The notes: generated from the sequence alone by a model not told the origin. 64,000 bases of DNA from Notamacropus eugenii (GCF_028372415.1 NC_092874.1:57139865-57203864); one strand, 5' to 3'. Shown: positions 36,883-56,983, counted from the first letter of the stretch. A program made the numbers and translations.

Positions 36883-36888
36883 CCTCTG
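36883..36888 (+). repeat. LTR target-site duplication, right
   Basis: CCTCTG, repeated at 36269-36274. Confidence 0.85.
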
Positions 36889-38598
36889 TGTCAGTTCTTC
36901 CCTTTGCACCTCATTTGTATAAGATAATTACTCTTTTATCACATTATGCTAAGCTCTATTCCAATCTTTCTTTCAAACTACCCAATTACTAATTACAGTC
37001 TTAAACATACAATTTGCATTTCCTAGGATAAAAAGTAAATAGTCTGTCCTAATTGAGTCCCTTGTAATTAGTCTTCGATGTTTACTTCATATTTCTCTTG
37101 GATCTATGTCAAATTTTCTATTGAGCTCAGGTCTTTTTGTAATAAAATCCTGAAAGTCTGGCAATTTGTTAAATGTCTTTTCTTCCCCATTCAGGATTTT
37201 TGATATTTTTGACCACAACCTCAGTTCTTTTGATCTTTGATATATAGTGTTCTAAGACATGAGGTTTTTTTGGTGTAGCCACTACTAGACTTTGTGTTAT
37301 TTTAATTGTGCTGACATTTTTAATTGTTTTTTTCTTGTTTCTCACAATATTTTCTCTTTAAGCTGGGGGTTTCAGAATTTAGCTATGATATTCCTGTAGG
37401 TTTTCCTCATAGGAACTCTTTCAGGTGCTTATTGGAGAATTTTTTCAATTTCTGCTTTTCCTTTTTGTTCTAACACTTTAGGACAATTTTCTTTTATTAT
37501 TTCTTGCATTATTGTGTCAAGATTTTTTTTATCTTAGCTTTCAGGTAGTCCAATTATTCTTATGTTTTCTCTCCTTCATCTGTTTTCCAGATCAGTTGTT
37601 TTTCTTATGAGATGTTTCACATTCCCTTCTACTTTTTCATTCCTTATATTTTATTTGTTATTTCTTGATTTCCTTTCACTTCATTGACTATCCCTTGCCC
37701 AAATCTAATTTTCAAGGAGTTATTTTCTTCCTTAAGATTCAGATTTCCTTTTCCATTTGGTTAACTTTCTAATCATAATCTTCTTGTTTTTCTTGGATTG
37801 TTCTCTTTTTTAAAATTTGTCCCTAATCTCTCTCACTTGATTTATAAAGTCTTTTTTAGGTTTTCCCATGAATTTTGGGGGGTAGGTGACCATTTGATGT
37901 TCCTCTTTGGGGTAGGAGACACTTTTTTTGTTTGTTTCAGTATCCTTCTCTGAAGATGACTCCTGTCTTCTCTATTCCCATAGTCACTTTCTATAGTTGG
38001 GTTCTTTTTCCTTTGCCTGCTCATTTTTTTTTATTTGTAGCAGTTTATTGTTGTAATCACCTCTAATCCTGGGGTATGGATGATGGCGCTTCTGCCCTCA
38101 GGTCCTCTTTCAGTTCTTTTCTTTGACCTGGAACAGAAACCAAGAATTTTTCCTTCCTATAAGGATCCACAGCCAGTGAGAATTCCTGCCCCACTTTTTC
38201 TGCACTCAGTGGGCATGTGCTGGTTCCTTCTTGTCCAGGGCTATGTCCCAGAAGCACACTAGGCCTGGTATCCCTTATCAGCAGAGATTCTCTCAATCTT
38301 CCTCTGCTCAGACTCCCAGCTTCCCACCCTGTCCAGGGGATAAAAATTCCTGTGACTGGGATTGAGGCTTCAGCTCAATTCAGCTAGCCCCAGGGCTCAT
38401 CACTTGCTATTTCAGTAGAACTAGCCTAGAGGCATTTACACTTCACAGGTTTTCTTCTAATTTTCTCCAGCTGGCCCCCAAATCTTGTTTATTTTTACCC
38501 ACTCTACATTTGCTCTCAGGTATTATTTTGTCTTGTTTGTGGGGGAAATCTGGGGAGCTTGGAATTTTCTGACCTGCTCTGCCATCTTCTCACAATAC

Positions 38599-39430
38599 TC
38601 TCCAGACAGCTTTTCAATGAAGACATCAAAGTTATATATAGTCCAATGAAAAGCTTCTCTAAATCACTATTGCCAATTAAAATAACTTCTAGGTATCATT
38701 TTATACCTGTCAGATTGGCTGAAATGAAAGAAGGGGAAAGTGACAAATGTTAGAGGGAATGTGGAAAAATTGGGGCACTAATTCACTATTGGTGCAATAG
38801 TGAACTTGGTACAACCACTTTGAGTACAATCTGGAATTATGCCCAAAAAGTCATAAAACTTTGTATACATTTTGACCCAGCAATAACACTATTACATCTG
38901 TTTCCCAAGGGAATTAGGGGAAAGAATTTATATGCTCTGAAATATTTATAGCAGCTCTCTTTGTGATGGTGAAGAACTGGAAATTGAGGGGATGTCCATC
39001 AATTGGGAAGTGGCTAAACAAGATATGGTATATGATTGTGATGGAATACCACTGTGCTATAACAAATGATGAGCTGGTTAATTTTAGAAAAACATAGAAA
39101 TACTTGCATGAAATAATGAAGAGCAAAATGAACAAAACCAAGAGAACATTCTGCACAGTAATTATTCTAAGAACAACTTTGAACAATTAAGTCATTCTGA
39201 GTATTATAAATACTCAAATAAACTACGAAGGACCTTTGAAGGAAGATGCTATCCACATCTAGACAATGAACTATTAAATATAAGTATGTACAGCATAGTT
39301 TTATATACATATACATACATATGCAAATACACACATACCTATGTGTCTAACAGTAGCCTTCTCCAGGATAGGATGGGGAGGGAGAAAAAAATTAAAAATG
39401 CACAACAGAGAACAAAATAAAACTTAGAAG
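38599..39430 (+). mobile_element. L1 3' end (ORF2 C-terminus and 3' UTR)
   Basis: TCTAAATCACTATTGCCAAT, ATACCTGTCAGATTGGCTGA, TTTTGACCCAGCAATAACAC, ATTTATAGCAGCTCTCTTTG, AATTGAGGGGATGTCCATCA. Standard marsupial L1 3' region ending in A-rich DNA. Confidence 0.85.
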
Positions 39431-39439
39431 GAAGCATAG

Positions 39440-40140
39440 AAAAGTAGGGCGGCTTTGTAAAGGATTGTAGTACCTTGTTACATATTTTAAAAAAAGAAGT
39501 AAACTGTGAAATGGAAATTTATCTCTCCAGGATCATATCCTTATCATTGATCAGTATGGCTTCTTAAGCACTGAATAGTTGAGATGCAGCAAGTGTCTTT
39601 TGGTCCACAAATAGCCTTCAGAGCATCACAAAGGTACTTTGGATTGTTACTGTCAGAGTAAAACTGAATTTCATCTTCCTTCTTATCATCAAGAAATCTT
39701 GCATCTCTCTAGCCTTTTCTTATCATTTTCATTTATTCTGAACATACTTATATGTGTACATATTATCTCCTCTGATAGAAGGCAAGCCTCTTCAGAGCTA
39801 AGATTATTTCATTCTTTGTACTGGTATCCCTAGCACCTCAGACAGCCCCTGGCACATAGTCATTATCTTGTTGATGGTTTGATAGGGAGAACTTCCCACG
39901 ACCACAGTGGAGAAAGAAATCAAAATGGATCCTCTTCTCTTGGTTCATCCAAATGGCACTTCTAATCTTTACCACTAAGATTGAACTAGACTGGTTTATT
40001 TTTTTCTGGGATAAACTCAGTCTCCTAATTCATCATTAGATAAGCTTTTAGTGCTTCATTAAGAGCATTCACCATGATGAGATACGATTCATATGAGAGT
40101 ACAAAACCCTTGTTCCAAACATTTTCCAAAAAGCAAAAAA
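39440..40140. other. Intergenic, LINE tail remnants
   Basis: 39760-39880 resembles an L2-clade 3' end (GGCACATAGTCATTATC). No gene. Confidence 0.45.
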
Positions 40141-40149
40141 AAACAAGTC

Positions 40150-40870
40150 AAGTCAGGTCAAGCCAAGTCAACAAGCTCTCATGAAGCATCTGCCTTGTGC
40201 CATGCACAGCACAGAGCACTAGTGATTTAAAGAAAGACAAAAAAATAGTCCTTACTCTGAAGGAGCTAACAATCTAAAGGGAGAACAACCAAGAATCAGG
40301 TACAAATAAGATACATGCAGGATAAATTGGCTCAGAAAGAAGGCATTGGCATTAAGAGGTTTGGGGAAAGCGTTCTTGAAAAAAATGATGTTTTCACTGA
40401 GACTTGAAAGAAGCCAGAGGAGCCTCTACATGGAGATAAGGAGGGAGAGCATTCCAGGCATGAGTAACATCCAATAAAAATGTATGGAGTCAAGAAATGG
40501 AGTGTCTCCTATGAAGAGCAGCAAAGAGGACAGTGTCACTGGATAGAAGCACAAGTGGAGTATAGGAATACTTAAAGAAAAGTAGGAAGGGGCCAGGTTA
40601 CAAAGGGCTTTAAAACCAAACAGATGATTTTATATCTGATGCTGAAGCTAATAAGGAGCCATTGGAGAATACAGAATAGAAGGAGGGACATATTCAGACC
40701 AGGGTTTTAGGAAGATCACTTGGATAACTGAATGGAAGATTGACTGGATTAATGAGAGACTTGAGGCAGGGAGACCAACCAACAAGCCATTGTAATAGTC
40801 CAGGACTGAGGTGATGAGGGCCTGTATCATGGTGGCAGCAGCATCGAAAAATCAAAGGCATATAAGAGAG
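40150..40870 (-). mobile_element. L2/CR1-clade LINE 3' region
   Basis: Minus-strand frame MIQALITSVLDYYNGLLVGL then PASSLSLIQSIFHSV is the conserved C-terminal part of L2-clade reverse transcriptase; the 3' end lies toward lower coordinates. Confidence 0.8.
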
Positions 40871-41224
40871 ACTTTACAAAGATAGAAGGGAGAGGATTTG
40901 AAAACATATTGGCTATGGGGTGGCGAGAGATAATAAGAAGCAGAGGATCGTACCTTGTTAACTAGTAGGAGGATGAATTCATACATTCTCCAGTCTGACC
41001 TCAAAAGGAACTACTTACATGTTGTCAAGTCTAGCACAGGGGTGAACAGAGACCTAGTTCTTGCTAATGTTCTCAGCATGAAAAGGAAAAGAGAGTGGGT
41101 GGGTCTTGGACCAAAGTCTTTTTATATTTCTGCCTTAAATTCAGAGACAAAAAAAGATGAGGCTATAAAGTAAGTGTGTTGGTTGGCAATTGGAATATCT
41201 TATAAGATGAGAGATTTAGAGGAC

Positions 41225-41372
41225 ATTTAATTAAAATATATCATTTTACAGATGAGAAAACTGAGGTTCTGAGTGTTAAGTGACTTGACTGAGATTATCA
41301 GGTAGTAAATGACAGCCAGGATTTGAACACTCTTATTCTGAATCCCACTCTTTTCAGTGTACAACAGTGCTT
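41225..41372 (-). mobile_element. tRNA-derived SINE
   Basis: ATTTTACAGATGAGAAAACT, AGTGACTTGACTGAGATTAT and CAGGATTTGAACACTCTTAT. Confidence 0.75.
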
Positions 41373-41378
41373 CCTATG

Positions 41379-41379
<1 letters not shown>

Positions 41380-41438
<59 letters not shown>
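41380..41438 (+). repeat. (CA)n microsatellite
   Basis: About 29 pure CA units. Confidence 0.97.
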
Positions 41439-41443
<5 letters not shown>

Positions 41444-41449
41444 TTTTCC

Positions 41450-43400
41450 GTGAGTCTGTCCACTCAGTGTTGCCCTTGTTCCAATTAGACTATTCAGATT
41501 TGGAGGCATTAAAGTCTTTCTATAGGGCAGGAAACTTCCATTGCATTGGAATGTGGAGGGACCACAGCTGGGTTGAATTATTAACATGGGTCATGACTCT
41601 TTCTGTTGGAAGCAGACAACAAACTGATTTAAGCTTAATTTTTTCACAATCTATTCAACTTATATTTTGTGGTTATGCACTAACAAGTCTAGATTGATCC
41701 TTTCCTAATGTTACAGGAGAAATTAGGTTTTACCTAACAAAGAAAATAGTTTGGTTCCTTGACTAGTGAAATTAATTGTATAAAATATCAAATTAATTGT
41801 CTCGCTTAACTGTGTTTGTATTGGGTTATTTCTGCTGGTTGGTTTTTAATTGATGACTCTTCAAATCAGTCAAATCTATCAGACTGTGGATTGACTGCCT
41901 CAGTTATTTCACAAATGTGTTGTAAGCAAAGATGAACATTTTATTTCTATAAGCATCCCCTTCTTTAGTCCACAATGTGAGTAGCATAGGATTGTTAGTA
42001 TAGTGAGTGATATGTAAGTTGACCTGGACATTGATTTTCAGGAAGATTAATTTCTTCTCAACCAGCTTCCCTTCTCCCAAAGCCTGTTTGTAGCTGTGGA
42101 TATTCCCTTTATCCTTGCACCTTTAAAGAAGCACCCTCAAAGCTACCAATGTGGATAGGAAGTGATTCCTAGAGGGAATCCACCTGGAGGTATTACTAAA
42201 TGAGCCAGAGTTCCCCCATGATTCCTTTTCTAAGCCAGTGGGTTCAAGATATTAAACTAGGTAAAAGAAATTTTTTGGTGCCAAGAAGTTAAGAAACACT
42301 CAAATGTACCTGGGATGCACAAAAATCACCATCACATCTCTTGAGGAACTCATCTTTTCCCCATTATATTTAACTAAAATTGAAGCCCTGATATGAATTG
42401 CCCTATCCAATTGGAGCCCTTGGTTAAATCATTAGAATGACTTATTTTGGCATGTTAACCTGTGTCCATTATATAACTCCCTTTTATCCTACCATTTTCA
42501 GTCCCTTGGGTTCCTGATTTCTATCACTAATCCAGTTATTAGTTTTGTCCAAACTAATTTTAAAGCCTGGGTACCAATGGACTTGGACTCTGGTTTTCAT
42601 CACCAGAAATGTACTCTGCCTAACACCTGTTTTAAAGCTCATGCTCCATTTCTCAAATCTTATTATATCACTGACTTTTCACACTTGGAGTCTCTCTCTA
42701 ATATTTGTTTGTAAATTACTAACTAATTTGTCTCTCTATAATTACTGTAATTTTTTTAAGCCTCATCTGTAGTAGTCCCTCCTTCTTGGTGGCATCTCTG
42801 CCAGGCCTGTTCATTCCACAAAATGGCCTAGGATGGGGGAAGTTCTTTCTTATGTGACAAAAGACCAGGCTGTTAGTTGCAAAAGAGTTGTTGTAGGAAA
42901 ACTGCACTGGTATCTTTCTCATGGAAGTATCATGTGAGATGAGCAGTCTCTAGAATCTTGACTTAGTAATATCTGACTGAGTACAAATTGAGCCCTGCAC
43001 CCATTTAGAAAAATACCTCACCTGACATGAGATATTTCCATATTCTCTCTTACTTCACAATTTTGTTATTTCTGCAGCTTTCTGTACTTTCAAGGAGTGA
43101 ACCAAGCCACTCTGCCGACATTAAATAGTCTTATAACAGCATCATGTAGTAGAAGGGTATTATTTCGCCCTTTTCACAGGTAACAGAAAAGCCATGGCAA
43201 AAGAATGAGGAGCCCAAAGAAGGCCTGAGGCAAAAAGGAATAGGACCATCCCTACTGTTTATTGATTTAAGTTAGTTAGTTATACTGAGACTCTGGCCAC
43301 CAAATAGAGCTATAGTTACGTATGTTAGTATATCAATAAGGAAAATACCTCCACTTTATTTTGGCATGGGAATGCCTTCCACTGATATGAATTGTGTATA
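41450..43400. other. Intergenic, nothing recognised
   Basis: Unique-looking AT-rich DNA on both strands, short open frames only. Confidence 0.5.
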
Positions 43401-43402
43401 TG

Positions 43403-43509
<107 letters not shown>

Positions 43510-43679
43510 AGAGAAATTCCGTTTTTCCACAAATTCTCCAGACACATAAACCCCTTTAAAGGGCATTCGCCCCAGAACTTCTGGAAGCCTAAGTTACTTG
43601 GGACAGGGTTTCAACAGGTTCAGCAGCAACACTCACATTATGTGAGATAAGTAATATTTGACTGCATATTACAAAGAAA

Positions 43680-43855
43680 AGGAAGCTGAACTTGGAGCCA
43701 GGGGTTCTGAGTTCAAATCTCAGGTCCACCACTTACTACCTTTATGGCCTTGGATTATTAACTTAACTAGTGGGTCTCAGTTTCCTCATCTGCAAAAGAG
43801 GGAGTTGGACTAGATGACCTCTAAGGTCTTGACTAGCCCTATGATCCTGTGAGAA
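43680..43855 (+). mobile_element. MIR-like SINE
   Basis: GTTCTGAGTTCAAATCTCAG, CAGTTTCCTCATCTGCAAAA, GGACTAGATGACCTCTAAGG. Confidence 0.85.
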
Positions 43856-43859
43856 CTTC

Positions 43860-45940
43860 TTTTGATATATGCCTTGTCAATCACTTGCTAGGCATGGCTT
43901 CCCAGATTTTTAGACTATCTGGGATTTGCTTAAACATTTGATTGGCCTGTAAGTGAAGAATTTTACCTACAAGTGCAAATTAATCTTTTAAACCACATTC
44001 CCAGAGTTCACAGATCATATCTTTTTGAATTGCTTATTTTGCACCAGAGTGGTCATTAAATATGATTAATGTGCTAGAATACCTTTAGCCAGAGCTAACG
44101 ACATCAAGGGAATGTTTGAAAACTTAACCCTGAAATAAAGTTACTAGTCATCTCTTGTACACTTCTGCTATCTAGACAATCACAAAGTATTCCTCCAAAT
44201 CTGCATTGTCTCCAAATTGATATCTTCTGGCATCCACTACGCTCTTTCAGTCATGGGAGGGATTGTTCAGCCTCCAGATAAACACGGTCACTCGGCAGTT
44301 GTATGAGGTTAACCCATTCAAAAAGTGGCAATTCTAATAAGCAGAGTGGAGAGAAGCTCTCAGATCATTTTTAGAGCTACATAGTTGGAAAGCTATTGTT
44401 CATTCATCCATCTATAAAATATTAAAAAACCCATTAATTATTTCAGAAATCTTGTTGAGGCAGAGGGAAGATATCATAAATTTTTCTGGGTCAATTTGGC
44501 TCGACCCCCAAAGACAACCACTAAATCAGAATTCTCTTCGACTTCAAAGATTGTTCAATACTCAGGCTCCCTGTGCACACTAGGGAAAGTGAGATCTGCC
44601 CTCCATTTTTAAAGCTACTAATTTGCCTGTCTTGTTTCCTTTAAAGCTTTCTCATAATGCTATCCAACTTTTGATTTAATAAACATTTCTCTTCTTTCTT
44701 TATGTGAAGCATGAGTGGTCTAGTCCTCTAGACCTCTTGGTATTCATTGATTTTAAATGCAAAAGAAAGACAGAGGGAACAGAGAGATCACTGAAATTTA
44801 GGAAGGAGCAGACCTCCGAGAAAGGTGACCTGAATGTAAAGCCAGATCATAGTATCACTGGTGGTATGCTTAAGTGGTCATTCAAGACAGCATCACCTAT
44901 CAGAGGCAACCCCTCAGGCAGGTTTTGGGACATTATACCATAAATAGCTGAGGGAAGAGTGATCGATTTATGTGCCCTGAATCCAGATGTTGTCTCTACC
45001 AGAATTCAGCAATATCATCCTCACTGAAAAATATTTATCAAGGGTCTCTTACTACACAGACAATGACAAGTAGGCACTATCCTTTACCATAAGCAAAATA
45101 AGATTCATGAATAAAAATAGTTATAAAGCCCTCAGAAAATATAAAATGCTAGACAAATACCAAGGAGTACGTTAACATTTTTTTGCAAGGTATGGCTACT
45201 GGTGGATGAAGGTTATGAAGAAAAACTTCTGTTTGCTCATGACATACATACCAAACATATGGAAGTCTCATACCCTTACCCAGTGCAGTTCTTCAGATGT
45301 TAATTAGTGGCATATCTGAGGATGCAATTGAGAAGATACTAGTAGAGACTCCTAAATGATGGCTAACTTTCAAATAGTAAAAATCATTTCTACATCTTGC
45401 ACATGAAACTGACAGAAAATCCAACTATTTGAAACCAAGTCAGTTGTGGGGGAGGGGGTGTTGAGGACTGCGGTAAACCTGTGGGAAACTATTCAGAGTC
45501 CCTCAGGGCTAATAACCTTTCTTTTTATTAGAATAATGAGAGGTTTGCCTTATCTCTGAATCTGGCTACTTCTGATACCAGTTTTCCTTATTTTAAAAAA
45601 TTTGAGAAATACCTGTGTCCAAACAATGATTTTAATCCTATACTTACCAAATAATTGGACTCTTTTGAAGATTCATCAGCTGCACTACTTGAGAAAATTT
45701 AAACTGTTTCCTGTTAAATTACCCCCCTCTGGAGCAATTTGAGGTTTCCTGTAATATTGATGATCCTACTAATTATCCTGCTGTTCTTTAATTAATGCTT
45801 AATGAATAATATGGCACTATAAAGTAGCTTCTGTAGCAACTGAACTTGAGATTTTAAGTTTTTCTTCAAAAAATACTGTCACGTGTTACCAATTCACAAA
45901 TGCTTTAGAATATTTTTAAATGAAATATCTAATGTATATT
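43860..45940. other. Repeat-poor intergenic DNA between PTER side and C1QL3
   Basis: No SINE, LINE or gene recognised. A 79-codon frame at 44704-44943 has no known domain. Confidence 0.5.
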
Positions 45941-45977
45941 CTCTTTCTCTCTCTCCCTCTTTCTCTCTCTCTCTGTC

Positions 45978-46028
<51 letters not shown>

Positions 46029-46030
46029 TA
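45940..46030 (+). repeat. (CT)n and (CA)n microsatellite
   Basis: CT run with CTGT interruptions, then CA run. Confidence 0.95.
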
Positions 46031-46497
46031 TACAGACAATAAAAGCAAGTCCCTCTCCTTACTGCATTCAGAGGTCCATATCTGTTTTGTTTTAAATTTT
46101 GTTCTCATGCTTATTTGGAAATGCGTAAGCATGAACCACATGAATACTCACCCTGAATTATAAAAATGTAATAATAAAAGCTGAAATATATTACATAATA
46201 TAGTTTAATGAATCATCATCATTACATGTATAACAAAGGCCACAATTTAATTGGTTTGTAAGTTATGATGCAAAATAAATAAATACATAAAGAAAGAAAG
46301 AAATGTTTGCCTTATACATTTTCCCATTTTGGGTACTTTTTCTTTGCGTATTTTTCTCTGGGCCTAAACAGGGGTAAGCAATGCTTATTTATCTGAAGAA
46401 AAGGTCATATCTATTAGAAATGACAGTCTTGATTTTTAGAGCTTGGTACCCAGCTCTGGGTGGTTGGGTTTTTTTCCCCCTGTGGAATGAAGTCCTT

Positions 46498-46503
46498 TTA
46501 TTA
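46498..46503 (-). terminator. Candidate distal polyadenylation signal AATAAA for C1QL3
   Basis: First canonical AATAAA downstream of the C1QL3 stop on the minus strand, reading TTAATAAAAGG. Candidate only. Confidence 0.3.
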
Positions 46504-48760
46504 ACTCCTTGGTGTACTCAGCTCCTAAAAAAAATCTTTTGCTTAGATGCTTATTTTCCTAGGTGATACACACAAAGCTTCCCCAAACCTTGTTTCCAAT
46601 TTCCTCTGTAGTAAACATACATCTCCACAATTGTGAAAGTCCCGTAAGTGGAAGGGAAGCCCATTGTAATCTTTTTTTTTTTTTTTAATGAAATAACTTA
46701 GCATTAGAAAGACCAGAGAAGAGTAATCATTACACGTGGTAAGTATCTTCATGCTTTTTCTTCTGGTAAATCATGGTATTTAACCACACTGGAGCATGTT
46801 AGTAGGGAAAACAGGAACTATAAATAAATATATCGATGAACAACAATCCTGCTGTTTTGAGATCTTGGCTAGGCTACCTTAGAGGTTTACTGACAATGAA
46901 CATAGTGGAGCTATGATGATGACCTATAGACTCGGAATGGAACTGTCCCAAAAGAGACAAGCCAAAGAGAAAAATGCAGGAAAGAACACGTACGATTCCT
47001 TCAGCAATGAAACAAGTGGGTTAAGTATTTTTAAATTTCTGTTGCTGAAAGCTATTTGTCAAAGGATCTTCAAATGCAAATAGCAAGGAATAGATTTTTC
47101 ATCATTATGGGGGAAGTTGTTTGACAGTTCAGTGTATGACAACGCGTACTTTATATCTTTCACTCGGTAGATTAAAGAGATGGCTTTTGGCGGTACGTGC
47201 TAACCAGAAAGGCTGGATTTTGGCCTCTTACTGGGCTCAAAATCTACAGTAGTGTCAGTTTCAGTCCACCTCTGCAACAAGAACAAATTGATGGCTCAAA
47301 TACATGTAATACATCAACACTGAAGGAGAAGCCACTTTCTTACTGTAAACCTAAAGTTAATAAGTCTACCACAGACTCCGGGATAAACTCTTGATTCGAG
47401 TAAGAGAGGAGCGGTCCATTTGGAAGGAAAATGTGCTGCAGGCCATCTTTAACCTACGCAAAATAATAATCTCTTCTAAAATACTTAGTAGGAACTGTTT
47501 TCACTAAGAACTGTTGTTTTGGTACTCCATACATTTTTGACATTCAAAATAATTCAAATACCATATATAGTATACTTTTTAAAAATGTAGTTCTCTAGAC
47601 TCTATATCCACTGTGCCTAAGCCACATAATAAGATATATATACATTATATATAATGTACATATTATATATAATATATATTGTGTATAAAATATATACTTC
47701 TTGCTGTATTGATAATATGTCTATCTGTTAATTTTGAAATAACCTCAGGCTACAAACTTGTAGTAAGGGTTTGAAGGCATTACAAACTGTCCCCTTAGTA
47801 ATTCATGCTGTGGCTCAAATTAAGCCTCTGTGCATTTATAACCTTTTGTTCCATCCCAGGGCATGAGGGGTGTGGATGGGGAAAAGGATGGTAATCTGAA
47901 TTTATATGAAAGAAGAAATGCTTTTGCCTTTTGAAGGAAGTGTAGAATTTTTTTTATATGGACTCAATTTTTATATTGACAAGATGAACAATTATGAAAC
48001 TATCTAAACACTGTAGATACACAAATTTCTTAGCACATGTACAGGACAATTCAATGTCACATTCTAGATCTGTTTCTAAGAATCATCATTAGAGGGAGAG
48101 GAAAACCAAATAAAAAATTTAAATTAATAAAAATTAAAATATGTGGCAATAATTCAAGGCTCAAAATCTAGAACATTCCAGGTTAAGGCTTAAAGCTGAA
48201 TCATTCCTAGGTTTAGGTGCAAGAGTAACAAAAATACAAGGCAAACAATTTCTTTGGAAAGAAACAAAATGATTTTCCTCGAACCTTTCCTTTTAGCATA
48301 AAATCGTCTCTCACCACACCATAAGTGGCCTCCAGGTATCATAATTAGCAGGTAAACTCACAAGAACCAAAGCTGACATATGGATAAAAGCAGCGATACC
48401 ATAATACACCAAAGTATCATAAATACTGAAGAAATAATTCAGTGTAGTAGATTTTTCTATAAAAAGTTGTGATCTCTATAGGACTTCATTCACATGGACA
48501 CTAACATTAAGGAGTATTTGCTTTGGCGGCGGTAGTGGATCACACATCTGCGTATCTTGCTTTTAATTTTTTTTAACATAAGGTTTTTTTCTGAGTTGTA
48601 CAGATGTGAGTCAGGTAGCATTTGATTTCCCCCCTCCCCCCAACACACACACACTGATGTGCCCCACTGTTGGTATCCACTGGGATTCTTGATTCACAGG
48701 CATGAGCCGTAATGGATCCAGTGCTCAGATTCAGAAGAAATAAGCTTAGTTTCTGAATTA
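46500..48760 (-). other. C1QL3: Probable 3' UTR and downstream flank of C1QL3
   Basis: For 2.26 kb after the stop codon I see no recognisable SINE or LINE. The first AATAAA on the minus strand is at 46503-46498 (plus strand TTTATT). An ATTAAA lies only about 200 bases after the stop (48567-48562), so a short 3' UTR is an alternative. Contains a TA-rich patch at 47.63-47.69 kb. Length of the UTR is inferred, not shown. Confidence 0.4.
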
Positions 48761-56095
<7,335 letters not shown>

Positions 56096-56370
56096 TCAGA
56101 GCCGAAAACGACCCCCTACGAACCCCCAACTCCCTAGGGCCGCCGAGCGTCCGGCAGCTCTCCTCCTCCTCCTCTCCTTCCTCCTCCCTGCTGTGGCGAC
56201 CGCTGGGGAGGGAGGGCGAGAGGGCGGGAGAAAGGTGACTGGAGTTGAAGTCCCAAGCTGTACGGGGAGGGGTGGCTGAGGCCGGAGGGAGGGGGGAAGG
56301 GTGACGAGGGCGCCCTCTCGCCTGCTCTGCGCCCCTTCGCCCCTTCGCACCTGTGGCTGCCGCTGCTGCT

Positions 56371-56394
56371 GCCGCCGCCGCCGCCGCCGCCGCC
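56371..56394 (-). repeat. (GGC)8 trinucleotide repeat in the C1QL3 leader
   Basis: Eight GCC units on the plus strand (GGC in mRNA sense), flanked on both sides by CTG/AGC-type triplets, about 400 bases upstream of the ATG. GC-rich triplet tracts of this kind are prone to length change. Confidence 0.8.
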
Positions 56395-56500
56395 GCTGCT
56401 AGAGAAGCTTCTGCCGCCGCTGCAGCCGCTGCAGCAGCCGAGGGAGAGGGATCGCGGGGCAGGGAGGAACCGCCCGCCTCCTGGGTACCACTGAAGCCTC

Positions 56501-56527
56501 TCACACTTTTATGCTGCCGCTAGTCAT
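56501..56527 (-). CDS. Short upstream ORF 2 in the C1QL3 leader
   Basis: ATG at 56527 opens an eight-codon frame (MTSGSIKV) ending TGA at 56501. The start overlaps the end of upstream ORF 1 (ATGACTAG). It ends more than 500 bases before the main ATG, so reinitiation would be possible. Confidence 0.35.
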   Translation of the reverse strand: MTSGSIKV

Positions 56528-56549
56528 CGACTTCTCCCCTTTTTTGCAT
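56520..56549 (-). CDS. Short upstream ORF 1 in the C1QL3 leader
   Basis: ATG at 56549 opens a nine-codon frame (MQKRGEVDD) ending at TAG 56520. Its last bases overlap the ATG of the second upstream ORF. Present on the sense strand; whether it is in the mRNA depends on the inferred start site. Likely role, if any, is to damp translation. Confidence 0.35.
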   Translation of the reverse strand: MQKRGEVDD

Positions 56550-56983
56550 ACTATGCCAGTTCGAATCAACTTTCCGTCTCAAGTTGCTTCTCCCCCACCC
56601 CTTTCCTGTCGCGTTTTCTCCTGGAGATCCTTCTTTCCCACCCACCCCTCCCGCTTCTCCCCCCAAGCACAACTCTGAGATAGGCGCGCACCGGGTGGAG
56701 AGCGCGAGCTCAGCCGGGCAACTCCTGGAGCGGGCAAAGCCGATTGCCTGGAAGGAGCAGCAGCCGCAGACGCAGTGCTGGAGCCTGGAGGAGAGGCAGC
56801 GACCCCTTGCCTCCTGCTCCCACTCCCCTTCGAGGCACGAGAAAGCGGCGACGTGAAGCGAAGAGCGAGCACGAGCCAGGAGAGGAGCGCTTCTCGGCCG
56901 GGCACACAGAGAGACTGAGAGCAGGAGTCTGCTCCGATGCCACCTGCCAGGAGAAGAGGAGGCTGACAAACGCTCCCGAGCAA

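Larger units (their letters stand above)
35541..38598 (-). mobile_element. L1 5' half (5' UTR, ORF1, inter-ORF region), antisense, with an LTR inside
   Basis: Minus strand from about 38598: L1 5' UTR starting GAGAAGATGGCAGAGCAGGT, then ORF1 from about 38024 (MSRQRKKNPTIESDYGNR, a coiled coil, RRENIRIIGLPES, and FNKLPDFQDF motifs) to about 37.06 kb, then a purine-rich inter-ORF region with three imperfect roughly 150-bp units and a GATA microsatellite. Followed on the plus strand by L1 3' sequence at 38599, an arrangement typical of 5' inversion. The reading frame is decayed. Confidence 0.75.

Noticed and set aside
40648-40830. 60-codon minus-strand frame as a gene
   Set aside because: Matches the conserved C-terminus of L2-clade reverse transcriptase.
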